From the NCBI GenBank assembly GCA_904063045.1, contig CAJFCJ010000015.1, positions 806,001 to 870,000 of the forward strand: a stretch of DNA of 64,000 nucleotides. Direction: 5' to 3'. The position numbers were made by a program, and so were the translations under genes. The notes beneath the pieces are model-generated. The model was not told where the DNA came from and did not search any database. It saw only the letters and a program-made list of their open reading frames with translations. Source of the stretch: Dimorphilus gyrociliatus. Lineage: Eukaryota; Annelida; Polychaeta; Dinophilidae. Shown in pieces: positions 47,893-59,814 of this stretch; the stretch's first letter is position 1; every line of letters begins with the position of its first letter.

Positions 47893-49090
47893 GTTTCTCT
47901 CTCCCTCTCTGCACTGCACTGCACTTTTTTTTATATTGCAGCGTTATTAGTAACTTTGTTGCAGAGGAAATTTTATACTCTTAATAAAGTATTAAGGAAA
48001 TTTATATTAAGGTCAACATTAATTGAATTTTACGTAATTCTAAACTTTTTTTAACTAATAATTGACGAATTATATACTTTTTTAATATAATAATGTTTTA
48101 AAAACATATATTTATACTAAATATAATATGTATAATACTTATTTAACAATCTGGTTAATAATATACTAATTGAGTAGTTATATTGTGTATTTGTACTAAG
48201 AAATAACCACAATACCATAATGCGTATTAATATAGTTTGTACTGTACGCTTTTCCTAAGTTCTCCTATTTCCGCTAAATAGGCCTTTCTACTTTTTTTGT
48301 GCGGGTATTTCGTCCAATCAAGACTAATCAAGGGTCATGTGATCTAGTGAGTTAGTAATATATATACATGTGTTTTTTACTCTCAGTTAGCGGTTTGGTA
48401 TTAAATAAAAGCTTAGGCAAAAATTATCTATTTTTCATTAATTTTTAAACATAGAAGTACAACTTAAAATATAGCAGGTAATGTACTAATTATTTATACC
48501 TCTTTTTTAGAATATATTCTAAAAGAATGTTCTTTTAAGAATGTTCTCTTTTTAACTAAACCCTATGACCTTTTAACCCTTTAACCGTCGAAAGTAGAAA
48601 CATCATAGGTTGATGAATCATTTTCTTTGCCTCTTAATAGCTTTTAGACGATATATAAAAATATAAATATATAATCTATATGTTGACTCTTTATACATAA
48701 TTTTTTTAAGTTCTATTTTCTCTATATTTTATAGATTATTAATTGAATTTTATCCTATTGAAAATGAAATAAATATGAGTTTTATAGTTAAAATTATATA
48801 GGAGAAATAGTACTTAAAATAACACAGCTGTAACCGTGTTGAATATATTGCTGTTTTGCAGCAAAGCACGTACTGACTTTTTGTTTCTTTAGCTCTTCTT
48901 TTTTTATTATATCGGTATTGGTTTTCTTTTGTAGTTATTTACTAATTTTCTGTTTAACTTGGAAAAGTTAATAGTTTAGAATAAACAATATATTTAAATA
49001 TATACAAATTATAGGGGTATTTTTATCATTGTTATATTTTATCTTTAATTTTATTCAAATAGGATTAATACTGCTTGAAAAAGAACAACA
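47893..49090. other. Intergenic region between Bcl-2-like and MARCKS-like genes
   Basis: Likely divergent promoters at both ends, AT-rich between. No exon seen. The last ~60 bp before 49091 look like 5' UTR. Confidence 0.5.
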
Positions 49091-51514
49091 ATGGGTGGAA
49101 AGCAAAGTTCAGAGGCAAAGGCCGAAGATAAGTCGGTAAGTTGGAAGAGAGATTTTTCTTTCTTATTTATTTCGAACTAGTTTTAAACCAACCATTGGAG
49201 TTATATTGAAAAAAATACACCTAAAAATTCTGACAGTACTCCGTATATTTGGCCTACTTTTAACTATTATGTCTGCCCTATATACATATAGGCTAATGTA
49301 TACGATGCTCAAAGCACAACAACTATTTTTTGTACTTTGTTATTAAAATTTATGTACAGATTAAAAAGAGAGGAAGTTTTCTAAGTAAGAAGAAGGTATA
49401 TATATATATGTATATATATATGTAATAATTGTAGTAATATCCTATTCCTAGTTGTTCTACTTCGTTGTTATTACGCCTCTCTTCATCTTTGCTTAATCAT
49501 TCTTCATTCCCTATATGTAGTTAATATTATTTAGAACAATAAGGAAATGAATTCGATCTATCTATTAAATTTCTTATAAAATGTAGAGAGGAAAAAATCT
49601 CCTATATTATCTTTCAACTAGGTCTTTTTTTGTTAACTTGCTTTTGTTTAAAGGCCAAAGCAACAAACGTTTCAGTAATGAATCACTTTCTTCAATTGTA
49701 ATATTCAATCATATATAAATGTTGAATTATTGAACAACCATAAAATCTACATACAATTGACAATATACTTTATGTATATCGTATATCTTTATTTAGATAT
49801 ATGATTCTTTAGATTTTTTATTGTGCAGTCTAAAACCTTTTAATTAAGCTTTTTCTTTAATATTGTATTCAAGCGAACAGCTTGAGATGCTATTGATCAC
49901 TCTCTCGTCTTTGATAACTCTCTTATATGCATATATCTATCTTTGCACTCTTATGTGTTACATACTTAATGATTACAATTTTATTTTTTATGATTCTTTG
50001 ATTTCTAAAATGATTGTAATTTTCTTTTTTTTTTAAATTTCTTCTCCTATATCTTTCTATTCGCATGAAATAGACGGCTAAACCCTCCGATGCTTCGAAG
50101 CAAGAATCGAGTGTTGATAAAAAGGAAGAAAAACCAAAAGAAGAAATTGTTGCCCCATCTACTAAGAATACTGAGGAATCACCTGAAAAGTGTGTTGAAG
50201 TAAAAGAAGATGGTGAGTGTAAAGGTACGACTCAAGAATCTAAACAATCAGACACGGAAGTGAAAAAAGAAAATGTAAGCGAACCTGAACTCGAATCGAA
50301 ACCTATCGAAAATGAACCTGTTAAAGAAGAAACAAAACCCGAAATTGAAGTTACCAACGATGAACCTGTCAAGGAAGAGGAGAAACCGAAGACTAGTCAG
50401 GAAGTTGAAGTAAAATCCGAAGATATTGAAGTCAAGGAAACTAAAAAGGAAGAAGATAATGTCGAAGTAAAACAATCAGAAGAAGTTAAAGATGGGCAAA
50501 AAGAACAAGCTGAATCACAAAAACAACCGGAACCAATTACTAGCAGTGATATTGATGATGTTGCTGAACAATTATCAAATGTTAAACTGGAAGAACCGCA
50601 AAAGACTAATGAACAAGCTGAGCCAATGACTGTTGAATCGGAAACCGTTAAGGAAGAGGAAAAAGTTGAAGAACTTTCCGACAAGCCTGATAGTGAACCT
50701 GAACAAGAGTCTGTACAGAAAGTGGAGTCTGAACCTGAAACCGAGCAAGTACCGGCAGCTGAACCTGAAACTGAACAAGAGCCTGTAGCTGAACCTGAAC
50801 CTGAGAAAGAAAAGGAATCGGAAGAGGAACAAGCAAAGGAAAAAGACAATGAAAAGGAACCAGAACTTGAAAATGTATCAGAACAAAAAAAAGAGGGCGA
50901 TGAAAAAGAAGTCTCATCGGACCAGGTCACGAACGGTACTGAAGAAGAAAACGGCCTTAATGGAAAGGAAATATCGAACGACGCAGATGAAAATACAAAT
51001 GGAAAAGCGACTGAAGAAACTGAAAAAATAGAAGACGTTTGTGATGAAATCACAGAAGAGGTTTATTAACAAGTTAAATCCTGAATTGAACTATTTAAAT
51101 AAGCGTTTGTATAATTTTATATAGGCAAAATCCGTTGAATTTACTTGGGAATTAGAAGCGGAAGAGGTTTCAGTAGCCGGTTCATTCAATGGATGGACAA
51201 AAGTACCCTTGGAAAAAGAGTAAGTTACAGATATGAGAATTCTTAGCAATCGACTAATTTAAAAATTTAATTATATTCCATTAAAATCTATAGAAATGAT
51301 AAATTTGTTGTTAATATTAATCTTAAACCTGGAACTTATGAATACAAGTACTTCGTAAACGATCAGTGGCTCAAAAGAGACGACTTGGTAAGTTATATTT
51401 TAAAAAAAACTATATCCATCAAATCAGTTTCAACTTTTTCAATAACCTATTACCCAATTCACTTTTTAGGATATGAGCGAAAATGAGGAGAATAACATAA
51501 TAAAAATCAACTAA
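49091..51514 (+). CDS. MARCKS-like myristoylated acidic protein with C-terminal CBM48 (AMPK-beta-type) domain
   Basis: Predicted 433 residues. Exons: 49091-49135, 49360-49395 (a 36-bp microexon), 50074-51060, 51125-51219, 51294-51387, 51470-51514, all in phase. Residues 1-8 (MGGKQSSE) are an N-myristoylation site. The microexon encodes IKKRGSFLSKKK, a short version of the MARCKS basic effector with a PKC-type Ser. About 330 residues of Glu/Lys/Pro-rich disorder follow (repeats of EPETEQEPVAEPE type). The C-terminal ~80 residues form a CBM48: VEFTWELEAEEVSVAGSFNG, then W, PGTYEYKYFVNDQW and NNIIKIN, with the sugar-binding Trp residues of AMPK beta. There is no AMPK beta C-terminal domain. The donor before the CBM is weak (GAG|GTTTAT); retention ends the protein two codons later, without the CBM. 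Confidence 0.8.
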
Positions 51515-51738
51515 AGAAGAAACAACTGCCGATTTTACATTTGCGTTGATTTTCATAGTCTTTTTTAATACAGATCCCTTCAAAGAATCCTATGCATTAA
51601 AGGAGACAGTATTAAAACAAAAAAAGACTTTCTTATTTCCTTGTAAATATGACTTATATACAATTAAAAAATTAAGTTGAATAAAGAGAGATTTAAATAA
51701 TTTTGAAATTAAATGAAAATTATTTTCGGCTTTAAAAG
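51515..51738. other. Convergent 3' UTR gap
   Basis: 224 bp between the stops of the MARCKS-like/CBM48 gene (+) and CEP170 (-). Poly(A)-signal-like AATAAA occurs at about 51679. No gene. Confidence 0.5.
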
Positions 51739-53219
51739 CTACCAATATTCATCGTCTTCTTCTTTAGCACCAAACTTTGACTGACTTGACCTTTCCAATT
51801 TATTTGCTGGAATGGGTTGGAAAGTGCTTGTTTCGTGAACTTGTTCTTTTCTCGAACGTAGACGATTACCATCAACAGGACTAGTAATAGGTGGAGAAAA
51901 GTCTTTCTTTGTTTGTGCCACTTGTTCAATTACGTTCAAGTAGTGCTCAGTATCTTTAAGGTGGGCCAGCACGGAAGAAAGGCGTAAATCGGTGCTGGAG
52001 CACCAAGCTGGCAAATCATTCGTACTTTCAGTTTTAAGAAGAGAAGTAGAAGTTCTAAAAAATTGAAATAGTATAGAAAAAAAAGGCACTCATTGAACTA
52101 ATTAAAATACTTACTCTAAAGTTTGAGCTAATACTTCAGCTTTATTTCGACATCTTAGAGACAGTTGTTGAATTGACGAGATTATAGTAGTTTCATTTGA
52201 TGGCTATTATAGGGGAAGGGAAAAAAGTAAAAGTTATTGATATTGTACAAACATTAGTCATTAATAGGAAAAGGTAATACTAAAGTAATCATTATATAAA
52301 AAAAGTGCAAAAATATAAAATAGAAAAAAATACAGCTTTTAGTGAGAAGTATGGGAAATAAAAGAGTTTGGTAGGTCATTTTTTTGTTTTTTTTTAATAT
52401 AATATATATGATATATTCTTTTCACTAAAAAAAGTAGAAGCTTTAAGCCAAACAGTGTACAAATTCCGTATTAAATATTTGCAGTGAATAAGAATCAAGT
52501 GCCTTATACTTGTACAAGGAGCATTATTAATAGAGAATTGACAAGTTTTCTTTTCTTATCAAATACTATCAAAAAAATATATTTTTTTTATAAGAAAGAA
52601 AATTTATCAAATTAATAAAGTAAAGAAAAGTGGAAAAAAGGGAGGTAGGGAGGAGGTGGCGGTTGTATTGGTGGTGAACCGAAGAAGAAAGAAATACTTT
52701 AAAAGAGGGGAGGGAGGGGGCAAGATAGGTCAAAAGATAGATATGTAGAATATTTTGAAATTAGAAAAATATTTTTTTGTATTTTTCTTTTTCCAATCTT
52801 TGCTCCTATCTCCCCCTAAATCTCCCACCACCACCACTGCCTTTCCTCTCCACACATAATTTAAAAAAAAATGCCCAATTTTTATTTCCCCATAATAAAT
52901 AATTAGAAACGAAATAAATCTGATTAATACCAAAAATAAATAGTCATAATATAATCAACATATTTCTACAATAGCCAACTGAATTAGTATAAATTTTAAG
53001 AAGCAGCATAAAGCGCTTTCTATGTTAGCAAACTAAATCTAAATAATGAAAAAATTAGAAGCGAGCCATAATATCCTTTATTAATCTATTTAATAATAGT
53101 TTTTTTTATGTATTGTACAATTAACTAATTCATTTTCTGCCTATGTTATAATTTCACCCGCATACAATTTACTATTATTGTACGCGTACATGACTTTATC
53201 CATATACAATATATATATA

Positions 53220-53261
<42 letters not shown>

Positions 53262-56200
53262 TTATTTATACTAATATATATACTAATATATATTTATAAA
53301 CGCATAAAGCATGTGTTTTGAAAAATTCTTTCATTATTGCAAACCTGAGACGAGAGGCTACGCCTAGCTCCGCTAGAGGGCGCTCTAAACGCAGACGACG
53401 TCGAACTGATACTGTGTAAGCTCTGAATTGACGCCTGTTTTATATGAGAAATGATAATTCATATAAGTGTTTATAGCCGTTGCGAAGGTAGTACGATTAA
53501 AGCATCAAGTAATAAAAACGACAAACGTGACACTTCAAGAAAAAATAATAATAATAATAAAAAAATGAATGACAAAAAGAAGTTATTATAAAAAATGCTA
53601 AAATCTACAGAGAGAGTAGAAGGTAAAACATACCTGAGTGGATATTTGTAGGGGTGAATCCCTTGAAGAAAGTTTCGATAGACCATTAGAAATTTCTGCT
53701 GATAACATACCGATAGACGTTGAACCGTCAGCTAGGTTTACTTTGGCAGCTGGCTCCAAGAATGCTGAATTATTTTCATCAGATGATAATGAATTATTAG
53801 AATGTTGAAATTTTAAATTTCTCGGCGTCTTTATTTCTGTATTGTTATCAGGTGTTATTCGATTTCTGGCTTCTCTTATTGCTTGGCGAGGATCGTAACT
53901 TTTACGACGATTCCATAGTTCTCTTTCGTGAGTTTTTGGTGACGTTGATCTGCTGTTTGATTGCGATCTAGATTGGCTATTTGCCGAAGGTGCCCTGGAA
54001 GACTTTTGTGATTTGGCGCTAGGTGGTCTAGATGATATTGTGCTATTTCTTTCAGCCTTCTGAGCTATTCTAGCCCCCATTGAAAGGTCAGTTCTAGCAG
54101 ATGCCCTGGCTGAGTTAGGCCTAGAAGGCGTTTTTTGCTGTTGCTGCTGTTGTTGCTGCTCATTCTTTTTCCGTCTTAACTCATAAGTTCTGTTGGTCGA
54201 TATTGAATTCGAGACATCATTGTTTTGTCGTGCTCGTCTGTGTAAGCGGGGGCTATGGTCACTGGCTTCAGAGTCACTAAGGCGAAGATTTAGCTTTGGA
54301 GGAATAGATTTAGACCGTGATCTTGATGAAGACGAGTCCTGACTTTCACTACGTAGAACTGGAGTCGCTTTCCTTGTGACCTTAGTATTTTTTTCTTCTC
54401 TAGACCGTCCTCTATAGTACTCTTTGGACGAGTTGGTATTCCACGAATTTCTACTCTGTTCCTTTCGTGGCGTTGGTTTCACTCTAGTTATTGGTTCAGT
54501 AGAAGATTCCCTGGGCGTTAACGCCTTATGATTATACGATTTCGGTCTTTTCTGGACTTCGTTTGTCTTTTTTGAAGTCGTAACAGATTTATACTCGCTT
54601 TTTTGTTGTGCGGCTTTATTATGGCTCTTTCTAGGTGTACCTATATTGACTTCCATACTTTGTTTAACAGCTGGTGGAGGGGGGAGAGGAACTCGAGGAG
54701 ACAAAGGAGGAGCAGGAACTTCATCGGGATCTATGTCGCAAACGTCAGTATCCGTGGCCTCTCCGTCATCGTCAACAAAAACTTCTTCGATAGTATTCTG
54801 CAAGCTATTGGACAAATCTTCCAATTGTTCAGAGACACCGAAAATATTGTCGATATTATCTCTTGCTATTTGTTCGTCTGTATTGTCGCGATTCACTTCT
54901 ACTGTATATGTACCAGCCTCGCTCTGGCCTGCGTCACTCATTGAATCGTCGTACAATTTCGATTCACTATACAATTCACGTTCGGTCGGCGGTCCCTTAG
55001 ATTTTCGACTAACGGGCTCTGATACAACCGAGCGATTGGTAGGCTGCGACTTTAGCAATTTATTCACTAAGTATTCACTATCGGAGGCATGCGATGGTGG
55101 TACAGACTTTTTCTTCGTGAAAGTTCCAGTTCTTTGTTGATTTGACCTTGAAATACTTTTCGTTTCTGGAGATGGAGGCTCATCCTCCTGTTTCTTTGGA
55201 CGAGAACGCCTTTTCAAACGAGCTGGAACGCAATCTTGCAAACTTTTATCAGTACCACTCTCATTTAAACTAATTACAAAAGCGCTAGAAGGTGGCAACG
55301 TAGGTGAAAGAACCGGCGACAAGGGAGGCGAAATTTCCATTTTGACCGGTTTAGTTGGAGATGCATCTACATTTTGACGGGGTTGAGAGAATCTCTTCGG
55401 TGGACTCTTCTTCGACTTGGTTGATGAATCAAAATTAATAGTAAAAGACGTAGCCGCCATAGGACTCGAATCTTTCTCCGGTGGACTACGAGAAGGAGGT
55501 TTTGTTTCTTTTCCCTCTTTGGATAATGTAATATTATCGTTATTATCGAAAATGGCTTCCTTATCCTTCGTAGGTGTCTCTTCCTCTTCGTCCTGCTCGC
55601 AAGCAGGCGTAATAACACCGCCACAACCTGTTTATTCAAATAACATTAGCCATCGTCACTAAATCTCAACAAATATTACGGAGTTTACTTAAGAAAAATC
55701 AAATTACCGTACCAACTTGAAAAAAACCGGCTTAAAGACCCGTTCGATGGGTAAAATAATAGACAACAATCAAATACTGAAAAAGAACACCACCGAAAAT
55801 AACCGCCTACTTATACAGCATTATATAGTATATAGCATATAACTGTACACAGCATTGCTAAACGCATCGGCCAATTTACAAGCGCCAAATAATAGGCTTA
55901 AAAAAATCGAGAGGCTGCCTAGACTGAGAAAAAAGAAAAATAGAACGAAATGCGAGATTAGGAATGTTATACGCGCCTCTTGGCCGATATTTTTAGGTAA
56001 AGGCTTTACTACGAAAACTATTCCTATCTTAAAATATTGAGAATCCTACTAAGATTTTATAGAAGAGAAATTATAAAAAACAAAAACAAAACTAACTCGA
56101 TAAACTCAATTCTTCCCCTGGACTCGTTGATGCGTCGACTGTACTAACCATACTTTTCGTAACAGCTTTACTTTCGGTTGAACTTTCCGTAGTTTTTACG

Positions 56201-58929
56201 TGCTGCACGTTTACTCCGTCATTTTTACAATTTAGACTGAACAATATATCATCCGGAATAAGTGGTAGTTTTCTCGTAGGAGGAATTTCTTCATTCAAAG
56301 AACTAATTGCATTGTGTATTCGACGTTGTATTAAATCCATTTCGTTTTCGGGTGGCTTGCTTTCAACCTGTCTTGCCCTTTCCATAGACTGGTCGTAATA
56401 AGGGCTACGGTTGGCCGAATAAAAAAAAGTGCTCCTTTCCGGTGACCCGTAAAAGGGAGGTTGATAAGTCCTGTTACATCTAGACGATGAAGGAGGTGTT
56501 GGGACCTTGTCGTCGTAAGATGGTCGGTGTCTTAATAGTTTATTCGGTCTGGACGGAACGTGTTGATCAACAATAGTAAAGTGACCACCGTCGGCTTCTT
56601 CAGTATGTTGAGTGTCATATGATTCGAAGCATGGGGGAATATACTCTATCGGCCGATTACTTGAGATATTTGTTGGTTGCTCGATGCTGCCAACTGATGT
56701 AGGAATTGAGTATTCTCCTTTAGTTGGACTTCCACCTGCCTGGTTTGGACGAATATATTTAACTATAATTCGACCTGCTTCACCAGAGGAATTACGAGAT
56801 GACCAGGGAGGGATATGATTTCTTTGCTCTTTATGAAGGTCACCACAAAAAGGGGAACCAGTGGCCGAGGAGGCTGATGAGCAAACTGATGCGGTATAAT
56901 CGTCGTTTGCTCCGCAGGTGTGCTGCAGTCTGTTTTCAGCTAAACAGCCCTACAGCGTGGGAGAAGAGAGAGAAAAGAGAGCCAGGTGGAAAACCAGGTG
57001 GGGGGGAGAGAGGGAGGAGGGGAGAAAGAAAGAATACCAAGGTAATATTGTTCTTTTATATTCGAGAAAATTTATTACTTACAGAACACTCAGCCGGCCT
57101 TTGAGTAAAATAGTGGGTTGGGTATTGGACATTTGGATGCATTCTATGCTGATTAGTCCAAACTTGACGACTATGAGTCTCTTGTTCGGACGGTTTTGGT
57201 TGTTCTCTCCTTATATGTTGCTCCATTCTAAATAAAGATGGGTCTGTGAAATACAGATGTTTACATTCCATTCAAAAGATAGGTCGTAAAAAATATCGTA
57301 AAATTAAGCGCAGCTTGCTCTTGAATGGAGAAAAAAAGAAACATCCAAATTGATATAAAAAAAACAGAGCTGACAGTTTTCTATGCACAATGCTATACAG
57401 TTCAAACTCTCATTCACTTATAATTCAAAGTATTCCATTTCAAGAAAGCATAATTTGTTTGAAAGAGGAGGAACGACTGCTATAGTCACGTTAGATTCCA
57501 CTATGTTTGAATGCTTTAAATAGTTTTTTTCCCACTTTTTTTTCTTTATTATCAATATTAAACACTTTCAGTATTTTTTTTTTAAACTCAAAGTTCAGAC
57601 TTCTATTTCGAACATTCCTACTCTCTCAGATAAAAAAAATCGTTTTTGTTAAGGAACCCTCTCCACCTTCTCTTTTAGTTCTAATAAAAATTAATAATAA
57701 TGAACTCGCCAGAAAATTATAATATATAAGTGTATACAAAATATTGAATAGATTGTGAGCGTCAATGAAATTATTTGTTAGTGATTTTTAATGAATTGAA
57801 GTTTTATAAAGAAAAATATATAGAAAAAGCATATTTATCCTATTGACTGTCAAGCGCTTAAATCGGTAATTCAACTTTATTAAAGAGCCGTAAAATATGG
57901 AGCCAACTATACTATAGATATATTTACATATTACATTTTTATTAAAGTTCTTTTCTAATAAAAAGAAAAAGCGAAAATTTTTACAAAGTTTATAAGAGTT
58001 ACTTTTTATCAAAATTTCTTTTTCTACATTTATAAAGATTTATAGAATATAGTTGAATTATAAGTATCCACTGTATATATCGATTGTTTATCTAACAAAA
58101 GACTGCTTACCGTTACCAATCTGGAGTGTGTCATTATTATTCAATAGAGAGAATGTAGAAGAACAGATTGCCGAACCGTTGACAAATGTCTAAAATTGAA
58201 AGTTCACAGTATCTTTTAGAGGTGTTTTTTTTAATAATTTGAGAGAAAAAAAGAGTTTCATATTATTTTTGTATTATTATTTAAGGTAAACTTACGCCGG
58301 CTTTACTGTTGAGATCTTTAACTTTAAACTTTCTATGGTAAATATCGTATGTCAGAACGGAATGCTTCTTCTCAATAGATTCCGTCTGTTATTAAAATAT
58401 ATTGAAAATAGTAGGTTAGCAAATATTCGGTTGAATTTAGTCTTTTCATCTTTTAAATGAAACTTTAAGGAAATCGAGAAGTAGGTAAATTAAAAAAAAA
58501 GGTAAACAATGGTAAAAGAATGAATCCTAAACTACGCTAACCACGCGTTAGCCAAGACATTCAGGACAAATATTCACGACGAACTGAGAATATTCACACA
58601 ATAGAGTCAGACACACGAGGTATATAATACTATAGGGCGACGGTATCCGGGGCGCGCGAAACTATTATTCACTATCCACAATCAATCGAACACGTGCTAA
58701 AATTTGAATACAGTAGTTCATTCTTTCACCGTTTAACCTTTCTTTCTGCCATTTTTTGGAAACTTCTCACCTCAAATAAAAACTACAATCAATTACTTAC
58801 TAATAATTGGATATCGCAACTTGGTGATGATCCAAGGAATAATAAAGTGGGAGGATCTACAGGTAATCTTAAACCTCGGCGATCGGCCGATGCAACATCG
58901 ACAAGAAACCAATCGGATTCTTCCGGCAT
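51739..58929 (-). CDS. CEP170: CEP170 orthologue (FHA-domain centrosome/microtubule protein)
   Basis: Protein of the subdistal appendages of the mother centriole and of spindle microtubules. Nine exons in phase give 1266 residues: 58929-58801, 58385-58296, 58189-58111, 57243-57083, 56949-56097, 55627-53634, 53434-53345, 52203-52115, 52054-51739. The FHA domain (residues ~1-105) reads SDWFLVDVASADRRGLRLP, SIEKKHSVLTYD, VKDLNSKAGTFVNG and TLQIGND. The middle is disordered, with two CEP170 signatures: SFTINFDSSTKSKK, and GTYTVEVNRDNTDEQIARD followed by NIDNIFGV. A Ser/Arg-rich basic region and a short polyGln run follow. The C-terminal helix LRLSSVLAHLKDTEHYLNVI matches the family's end. The FHA core lacks the usual phosphate-binding Arg (GSSPS where GR is expected). 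An antisense open frame at 58694-58951 is the shadow of exon 1. Confidence 0.9.
53223..53255. repeat. (TA)n microsatellite in a CEP170 intron
   Basis: About 16 TA units within the intron between 53344 and 52204. Confidence 0.9.
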
Positions 58930-59463
58930 CAGTCCATCTTCTTCCTCCTAGCGGAAGGAGATTTTTAGGTTAGAAAAAAAATAACAAGAAATAAAAGGAA
59001 GAATAAATAAAAAGAATTTCCGCTGGAAAATGGAAAATAAACAAATGATTTATATAATAAGATATATAAAATTATTCTTTCACCATCAATTGTTGAAAAA
59101 GAGAGGAACAGTATAAACAATAACAAACTAGAAATATAATAATAATAAAAAAAAAGCCCCATTTAATCCTTGCAGAAAAATCTTTATAGAGAATTTATTT
59201 TGTTCAGAAATTATGTAAATAGAATAATAAATTATTTTACGATTTACTAAATTCACTATTACTTAGCCCAAAAAAGTTTTACTCTTTACCTATAAGATTG
59301 TTCATATTTGTATATTTATATATTTATATATATATATATATATATATTTACATACATTGTCCATAGGATTAAACTTAATATCTACCCTTTTTATCTGTCT
59401 TTTATGTTTCTCTTCCAATGTTCTTTTACCTCAAGTATAAATATTTCCCTTAATCATTTTACT
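58930..59463. other. Region between CEP170 start and the small minus-strand gene
   Basis: 534 bp of AT-rich DNA with a (TA)n run at 59325-59347. It should contain the CEP170 promoter and the 3' UTR of the small gene. No exon. Confidence 0.5.
59325..59347. repeat. (TA)n microsatellite
   Basis: About 11 TA units, flanked by TTTATA-rich DNA. Confidence 0.8.
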
Positions 59464-59814
59464 TTAGGAATATTTGTTTGAATAGGAAAAGCGCAATCCG
59501 CCATAGACAGGTTTAAAGCCAGGGGGAAATGAACCGACAATGCTGCACTATTAATGGGAAATTTTAATAAAAGACCAGCAAACCCAGCGTAAGCAAAAAT
59601 GATTTGGACATAAAATAAATGAGAAAATTTCGTCTCATCGTAATTCAATGGCTACCTCATTGACTGGTGATAAAGCCTTAATATAGTCTGCATCAGAGGC
59701 TTCGTGTATATTTTCTTTGTTCTTCGATTCCATTGGAATTAACCAACCTTTCTCTCCAGAATTCAGTGAAAATTTTAACGTTAGAGAACTCTTGTAGAAC
59801 TGAACTGATTCCAT
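59464..59814 (-). CDS. Putative small protein, 80 residues, unrecognised
   Basis: Two-exon model: 59814-59656 (53 codons, starting MESVQFYKSSLTLKF) and 59547-59464, joined across a 108-bp intron (GAG|GTAGCC ... TTAATAG). The joined end reads SIVGSFPPGFKPVYGGLRFS, which has a protein-like, Gly/Pro/Tyr-rich character seen in small ciliary inner-tubule proteins, but I cannot place it. Without splicing the protein stops six codons after the exon. No signal peptide or membrane segment. Start is the first ATG after an AT-rich stretch. Confidence 0.4.

Noticed and set aside
50397-51053. 218-codon minus-strand Ser/Phe-rich frame
   Set aside because: Antisense of the Glu/Lys-rich exon of the MARCKS-like gene; GAA codons read as TTC/Ser-rich frames.
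54603-55140. Plus-strand open frames opposite CEP170 exon 6
   Set aside because: Shadows of the coding strand; the minus frame carries the CEP170 motifs.
56799-57235. Plus-strand Gly/Arg-rich frames
   Set aside because: They cross CEP170 exons 4-5 and a purine-rich intron; no coding support.
58694-58951. Plus-strand frame ending SSGISPSSSS
   Set aside because: The minus strand here encodes the first FHA exon of CEP170 with a good donor and homology, so the plus frame is a shadow.
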